From Desulfosudis oleivorans Hxd3 (GTDB lineage Bacteria > Desulfobacterota > Desulfobacteria > Desulfobacterales > Desulfosudaceae): DNA of 64,000 bases. Under the pieces are notes generated by a model, which had not been told where the DNA came from, did not search any database, and was given only the letters and a program-made list of their open reading frames with translations. Position 1 is the first letter of the stretch. Each line of letters begins with the position of its first letter. The stretch is from contig NC_009943.1 in assembly GCF_000018405.1 (NCBI RefSeq), positions 3,661,001 through 3,725,000 of the forward strand. Reading direction: 5' to 3'. Of this stretch, positions 60,605 through 64,000 are shown one piece after another. A program made the translations under genes and the position numbers.

Positions 60605-62269
60605 TTACAAGCCGGCCCGGTACGCCTCAAGCGCCTTTTGCATGTCTGCCATCAATGACCGGGGATAGGCTTTATCCGCCAGCTTTTCATAAACCCGCGA
60701 TGCCGCCTCGGCAATCGTCTTCTGGTCCTCCACGGAAAGCGGCACGGGCTTCATGCCGCACTTGACCTGAAACGCCTTCAGGCTCCTGGCCTCATAATCC
60801 CGCACCTCTTTTTTCCACTCCGGCTCCAGCCTGCTGACCTCGTAAATCAGCATTTCCTGGACATTGTAGGCCAGGGTCTCGGACACACCGAACTGCTTGC
60901 GAAGCTTTTCCTTGGTGGCTACGGAAACCACGATGGCGCCGGGGGAATACAGCAGCGGAGGGGTAAAATAGTAGTCAGCGTACTGGTAGGCCTGCATACC
61001 CAGCATCCAGGCGGCCGGCGCCAGGTTGGCATTGGCCAGGCCTGTACTCAGGGCCGCAATCGTCTCGGGCACCGCCACCGGCGTGGCGTCGATACCGAGC
61101 TCCTTGTAAAATGTGGTCTCCACTTCACCGAACCAGGTCAGCAGTTTCTGTTTTTTCAGGTCAGCCAGGCCGGCCACCGGGTTTTTGAAAAACATGTAGA
61201 AAAAACCGGTGTCGATCAGGGCGCCCAGGATATACCCCCGCTCCTCAAAAGACCGGTCGATCCTTTTTCTGAACTTTTCCATTATAAAGTCCACTTCATC
61301 GTAATTCCTGAAAAACCCGGGCAGCAGAAAGACGGCTGTTTCCGGAGAGGCCGCCAGAATGCCAAGGGCCGTGCACCCGCAGCCGCTGAGCTGGCCGATA
61401 TCCATTTTCCGCAGGATGTCGGTGTCTTCACCCATAACCCCGCCGCCGTATACCTTGATGACGACCTTTTTATTGGAAAGCTTCGCGATCCGGGGCAGCA
61501 GCACCTTTTCTGGCATATTCATCCACGGTGTGCCGGGCGGTGCAAGGGTACCGATGGAAAGGACCATCTGGTCCCCGTCCTTGATCAGGGAGGACCCCAT
61601 CCGCCAGGCCGCCTCCGTAACCTCCTCCCAGCTCATGTAAGGAGAAAGCAGGGCCTCCACCCGATCGGGCATCTCTTTTAAAATATACCGGGAGGTCCTG
61701 TGCTCGTTCAGGATCGGCAGCATCGCCGCCTCCACCATGGCGATACACTCCGGCTTGGTGATCAGGCCGGCTTCAAACATCTTCCTTACAACCAGCTGCT
61801 TTTTCACCAGGTCCGGACTGAAGGGCTGCCCGGTGAGCAGATCCTTGATGCTCTTGTTGATATGGGGGGATGCAATCCGCCAGCCCGCGGCCTTTACCTC
61901 TTCCCAGCTCATATAGGGAGAGAGCAGTGGCTCCACGCGCGCCGGCAGGGTTTTCAGGCTGTCGACCGATATCCGTTCATGGTAGGCATCCAGCATCGGC
62001 ATCATCGATGTTTCCACCATGCCGATCAACTGGTCCTTTGTAACAGCGCCGGCTTCAAAAGATTTTCTTAAGGCCAGCTGTTTTGTCTCCAGGCCCGGGC
62101 CAAAGGGCTGCCCGGTGAGCAGGGCCTCAATGCTCTCATCCAGTATGGTCTGCATTTGTGCCCTGGTCATGTTCGCCGCCCGAACGTTGGAAGCGGCGCA
62201 GGATAAAAAAATCGCGAGACACACGCATGCCACGCGATGTCCGATGTGCCGATGTGTGATGATGAACAT
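60605..62269 (-). CDS. TRAP substrate-binding protein (TatP-type), paralogue 3 with duplicated N-terminal domain
   Basis: 554 residues, ~90 longer than its two paralogues. Signal peptide (ACVCLAIFLSCAASNVRA). The helical extension is present twice: EALLTGQPFGPGLETKQLAL ... SPYMSWEEVKAAGWRIAS (~48-134) and KDLLTGQPFSPDLVKKQLVV ... SPYMSWEEVTEAAWRMGS (~141-231). The DctP domain is then intact (IGTLAPPGTPWMNMPEKVLL, GGGVMGEDTDILRKMDIGQL, SGCGCTALGILAASPE). No membrane subunits are nearby, so it may share the DctQM at 23-25 kb or act as a free carrier. Downstream of a START-domain gene. Confidence 0.92.
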   Translation of the reverse strand: MFIITHRHIGHRVACVCLAIFLSCAASNVRAANMTRAQMQTILDESIEALLTGQPFGPGLETKQLALRKSFEAGAVTKDQLIGMVETSMMPMLDAYHERISVDSLKTLPARVEPLLSPYMSWEEVKAAGWRIASPHINKSIKDLLTGQPFSPDLVKKQLVVRKMFEAGLITKPECIAMVEAAMLPILNEHRTSRYILKEMPDRVEALLSPYMSWEEVTEAAWRMGSSLIKDGDQMVLSIGTLAPPGTPWMNMPEKVLLPRIAKLSNKKVVIKVYGGGVMGEDTDILRKMDIGQLSGCGCTALGILAASPETAVFLLPGFFRNYDEVDFIMEKFRKRIDRSFEERGYILGALIDTGFFYMFFKNPVAGLADLKKQKLLTWFGEVETTFYKELGIDATPVAVPETIAALSTGLANANLAPAAWMLGMQAYQYADYYFTPPLLYSPGAIVVSVATKEKLRKQFGVSETLAYNVQEMLIYEVSRLEPEWKKEVRDYEARSLKAFQVKCGMKPVPLSVEDQKTIAEAASRVYEKLADKAYPRSLMADMQKALEAYRAGL

Positions 62270-62448
62270 ATCCTGCTCCCTGTTTTTTATGAAACGTACC
62301 TGTTCCGACTGTTATCAACCGCAAAAAAGTCCTGCTGTCAAAATCGATTCTCCGGTGTTCCGATCCCGATTTTGATTTGGATCTGGATAAAAAGTGCGTT
62401 ACCCGTTTAATCACGCCCCAAACAGTGCCGCCTAACAATACGGGAAGG

Positions 62449-63720
62449 CTATGATGAATAGCTTTTTACCCGCTCGGCGATAAGATTCTCAAACTCTTTG
62501 GAGGTTTTAAAGGCCCCCAGTTCCTCGGCCAGGCGGTCCCGGAGAACACTGTCTTCCCACAGTTTCCGGCGTAAAAACGGATCCGTCAGAATCCGGTCTG
62601 CCAACTGCCGGTCTTCAATAAAAGATCTTACCGCAACAGGAGAGGTGGCCACTTTTTCAAACACCACCTCGGCCAGCGGACTTTCCCTTTCAAGCAGCCC
62701 GTGGACCAGCCTTTTTTCCTTTGCGATCTCATCCACCAGCCACCGCTCCTCCATCAGCTTTTCCATGGAAAAAAAGGTGTCAAACGGCTTGTCCGACAGG
62801 TAAGCGACAACGGCGTCCACCTCCTGCCGCTGGATGCCGGCAAGCCCCCTGGCCCCCACCACGTTCAACAGGTCCATCATGCCCTGGCGAATGCTTTCAA
62901 AGTCGGATCGGGTAGCATACACATTATCCACGATTTGCCGGGTGGTGGTCATTTCGAACAGCATGTCCAGCAGCACCGGGTCGATGATGTATTCACCTAC
63001 CCGCTTTTTTAAAATGTTTGACACCAGCTTTTTGTCGTCCAGCATGCGTTCAATCATCGCGTATTCCGGCGATGCCAGACCGGCCCGAATGTATTTTTTC
63101 TTTTTCACCATCTCCCGAAGCCCGGCAATATTGATGGCCGGATAGTGCTTGATCTGAAACTCGTTGGCCAGGCCCACCGGCACGTTTCCCCCGGGATCGG
63201 AGCGGTACTGGTAGGTGACCCGGGTCTTGTCTCTGCCGAAATATTCAAAATAGTACTGGCCCTCCAGGTCGGTAAGCCGCAAACAGCAGGACTGTTCGGG
63301 AAAATCAAAATTTCTGGCCAGCCTGAAGGTGAGCTGGGCCGTCCCGTTTTCAAAATTGTAAATGGACTGATTCTCCACCACCATGTCCCTGTCCTTGTAG
63401 GGAAACGGCGCGCTGATTACGGTGTTGATGATGTATGTGTTTCGGTCAATGGTTTTGAGGATGGTGGCTTTTTTGCAGTTGGCCATCCATTCCGGATAGG
63501 CCGGAATATCCCGAAACACCTCGCCGATGATCTCGATCTTGGCATCCACAAAGCCCACGCCCTTGAATGTGCACACCTCGGTTCGCGGGTGGGTCATTCG
63601 ATAGGTGTCGACACCGTCAGCCGACCCAATAAGCTGCCACTGGCCGTCGGTGGCGCCGGCAAAGGAAGCCGCCGCGAATAAGCCACATACAACGACCACG
63701 GCCCTGAGAATCAACCGCAT
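62449..63720 (-). CDS. Exported START-domain lipid-binding-type protein, copy 2
   Basis: 423 residues from the ATG after GGGAGGCTTT. Signal peptide (LRAVVVVCGLFAAASFAGA) then START domain (WQLIGSADGVDTYRMTHPRTEV, FRDIPAYPEWMANCKKA, VISAPFPYKDRDMVVENQSI, YRSDPGGNVPVGLANEFQIK). From ~215 a long helical C-terminal region with repeated helix-hairpin units (KLVSNILKKRVGEYIIDPVL; LMEERWLVDEIAKEKRLVHG; LADRILTDPFLRRKLWEDSV). Same overall plan as 28555-29595, with a longer tail. It is upstream of TRAP binding-protein paralogue 3, ~180 bp away, same strand. Likely carries a hydrophobic ligand in the periplasm. Confidence 0.88.
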   Translation of the reverse strand: MRLILRAVVVVCGLFAAASFAGATDGQWQLIGSADGVDTYRMTHPRTEVCTFKGVGFVDAKIEIIGEVFRDIPAYPEWMANCKKATILKTIDRNTYIINTVISAPFPYKDRDMVVENQSIYNFENGTAQLTFRLARNFDFPEQSCCLRLTDLEGQYYFEYFGRDKTRVTYQYRSDPGGNVPVGLANEFQIKHYPAINIAGLREMVKKKKYIRAGLASPEYAMIERMLDDKKLVSNILKKRVGEYIIDPVLLDMLFEMTTTRQIVDNVYATRSDFESIRQGMMDLLNVVGARGLAGIQRQEVDAVVAYLSDKPFDTFFSMEKLMEERWLVDEIAKEKRLVHGLLERESPLAEVVFEKVATSPVAVRSFIEDRQLADRILTDPFLRRKLWEDSVLRDRLAEELGAFKTSKEFENLIAERVKSYSS

Positions 63721-63785
63721 AAAGCCTCCCTGAAAAGTTTTTCGAATTGAAGCAAATTTCAAACAACCCATTAAAATAAAAGGCC

Positions 63786-64000
63786 CTATTTTTCAGTATG
63801 GACCGCTTTCTTTTTCTTCGGCCGGAACACCCGGTTGAGCCGGTTGACGGTCTCCATGAACCAGGCAATGGACTTGGCATCCCCTTCCAGCAGCAGCACG
63901 CCGTTGACCACGGCACGATAAAGGGCCTTGGGCTTTCCCATCAGCATGTCCATCATGGCCCTGCCCCCGGCCTGGTTGTCTTTCCAGATCAGGCCGAAGT
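63786..64000 (-). CDS. C-terminal end of a possible SCP2-like lipid-binding protein (partial)
   Basis: The gene enters from the right edge; only the last 71 codons are here. They read FGLIWKDNQAGGRAMMDMLM, then GKPKALYRAVVNGVLLLEGD and SIAWFMETVNRLNRVF with a basic end. A G-K/P...G.l.l.GD pattern near the end resembles SCP2/sterol-carrier domains, but the evidence is short. Same strand and directly upstream of the START gene, which would fit a lipid-handling cluster. Confidence 0.5.
   Translation of the reverse strand, partial: FGLIWKDNQAGGRAMMDMLMGKPKALYRAVVNGVLLLEGDAKSIAWFMETVNRLNRVFRPKKKKAVHTEK

Overview
The window looks like chromosomal DNA from an anaerobic, probably sulfate-reducing member of the Desulfobacterota (Desulfococcus/Desulfosudis-like). 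The evidence is GC-rich core genes for formate-tetrahydrofolate ligase, a corrinoid-protein activator with a DUF4445-type ASKHA domain, ADP-forming acyl-CoA synthetase and acyl-CoA dehydrogenases, plus selA and a gene that uses selenocysteine. The species assignment is inference. I found no tRNA, rRNA or CRISPR array.

Region 1 (1-16 kb) is core: the start of a pilT-like gene, yggT, a small ferritin-like protein, a B12-binding radical SAM protein, fhs, selA, an FmdB zinc ribbon, a cobA-hemD fusion, an ADP-forming acyl-CoA synthetase, a phosphopantetheinyl transferase, a cold-shock protein, a TIGR01777-type epimerase and a polytopic membrane protein. Two families of intergenic repeat occur here, at 1.9/7.8 kb and at 12.8/17.8 kb.

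Region 2 (16-22 kb) is a redox locus. A PAS/sigma-54 activator with a cysteine cluster is divergent from an operon that has a good -24/-12 promoter: a DUF4242-like protein, thioredoxin, a CoA-disulfide-reductase/NADH-oxidase-like flavoprotein and DUF1638. The flavoprotein is interrupted by an in-frame TGA, followed by a hairpin with a GGTCT loop. I read it as a full-length selenoprotein with Sec45, which a plain ORF scan would truncate.

Region 3 (22-34 kb) carries a TRAP transporter of the TatT-associated type (two binding proteins, DctM, DctQ, TatT) divergent from a START-domain exported protein. A membrane-anchored beta-repeat protein, a universal stress protein, a DUF4870/SHOCT protein, an alpha/beta hydrolase and an exported protein of unknown function follow. 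A third binding-protein paralogue with a duplicated N-terminal domain, again next to a START protein, lies at 60.6-63.7 kb. The repeated pairing suggests periplasmic handling of a hydrophobic or lipid-like ligand.

Region 4 (33.7-54.6 kb) is an accessory, defence-rich island of mixed base composition. It holds an AT-rich two-gene module (degenerate SIR2-like + STAND NTPase + cold-shock-like tail, with a partner bearing a HEPN-like R-x4-H motif), a decayed IS91-type transposase, a SprT-like protein, a PstI/BsuBI-type restriction-modification pair, an intact IS5-family element with target duplication, an acetylene-hydratase-like tungsten/molybdenum enzyme with a nitroreductase-like partner, a dihaem cytochrome c, MarC, a second methylase/PD-(D/E)xK pair and a PIN-like/XRE-ImmA toxin-antitoxin-like pair. 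A ~160-bp decayed copy of part of the acetylene-hydratase-like gene lies 4.7 kb from the intact gene.

Region 5 (54.6-64 kb) returns to core metabolism: the corrinoid activator, 3-hydroxyacyl-CoA dehydrogenase, two acyl-CoA dehydrogenases, the START/binding-protein pair and the end of a possible SCP2-like lipid-binding gene.
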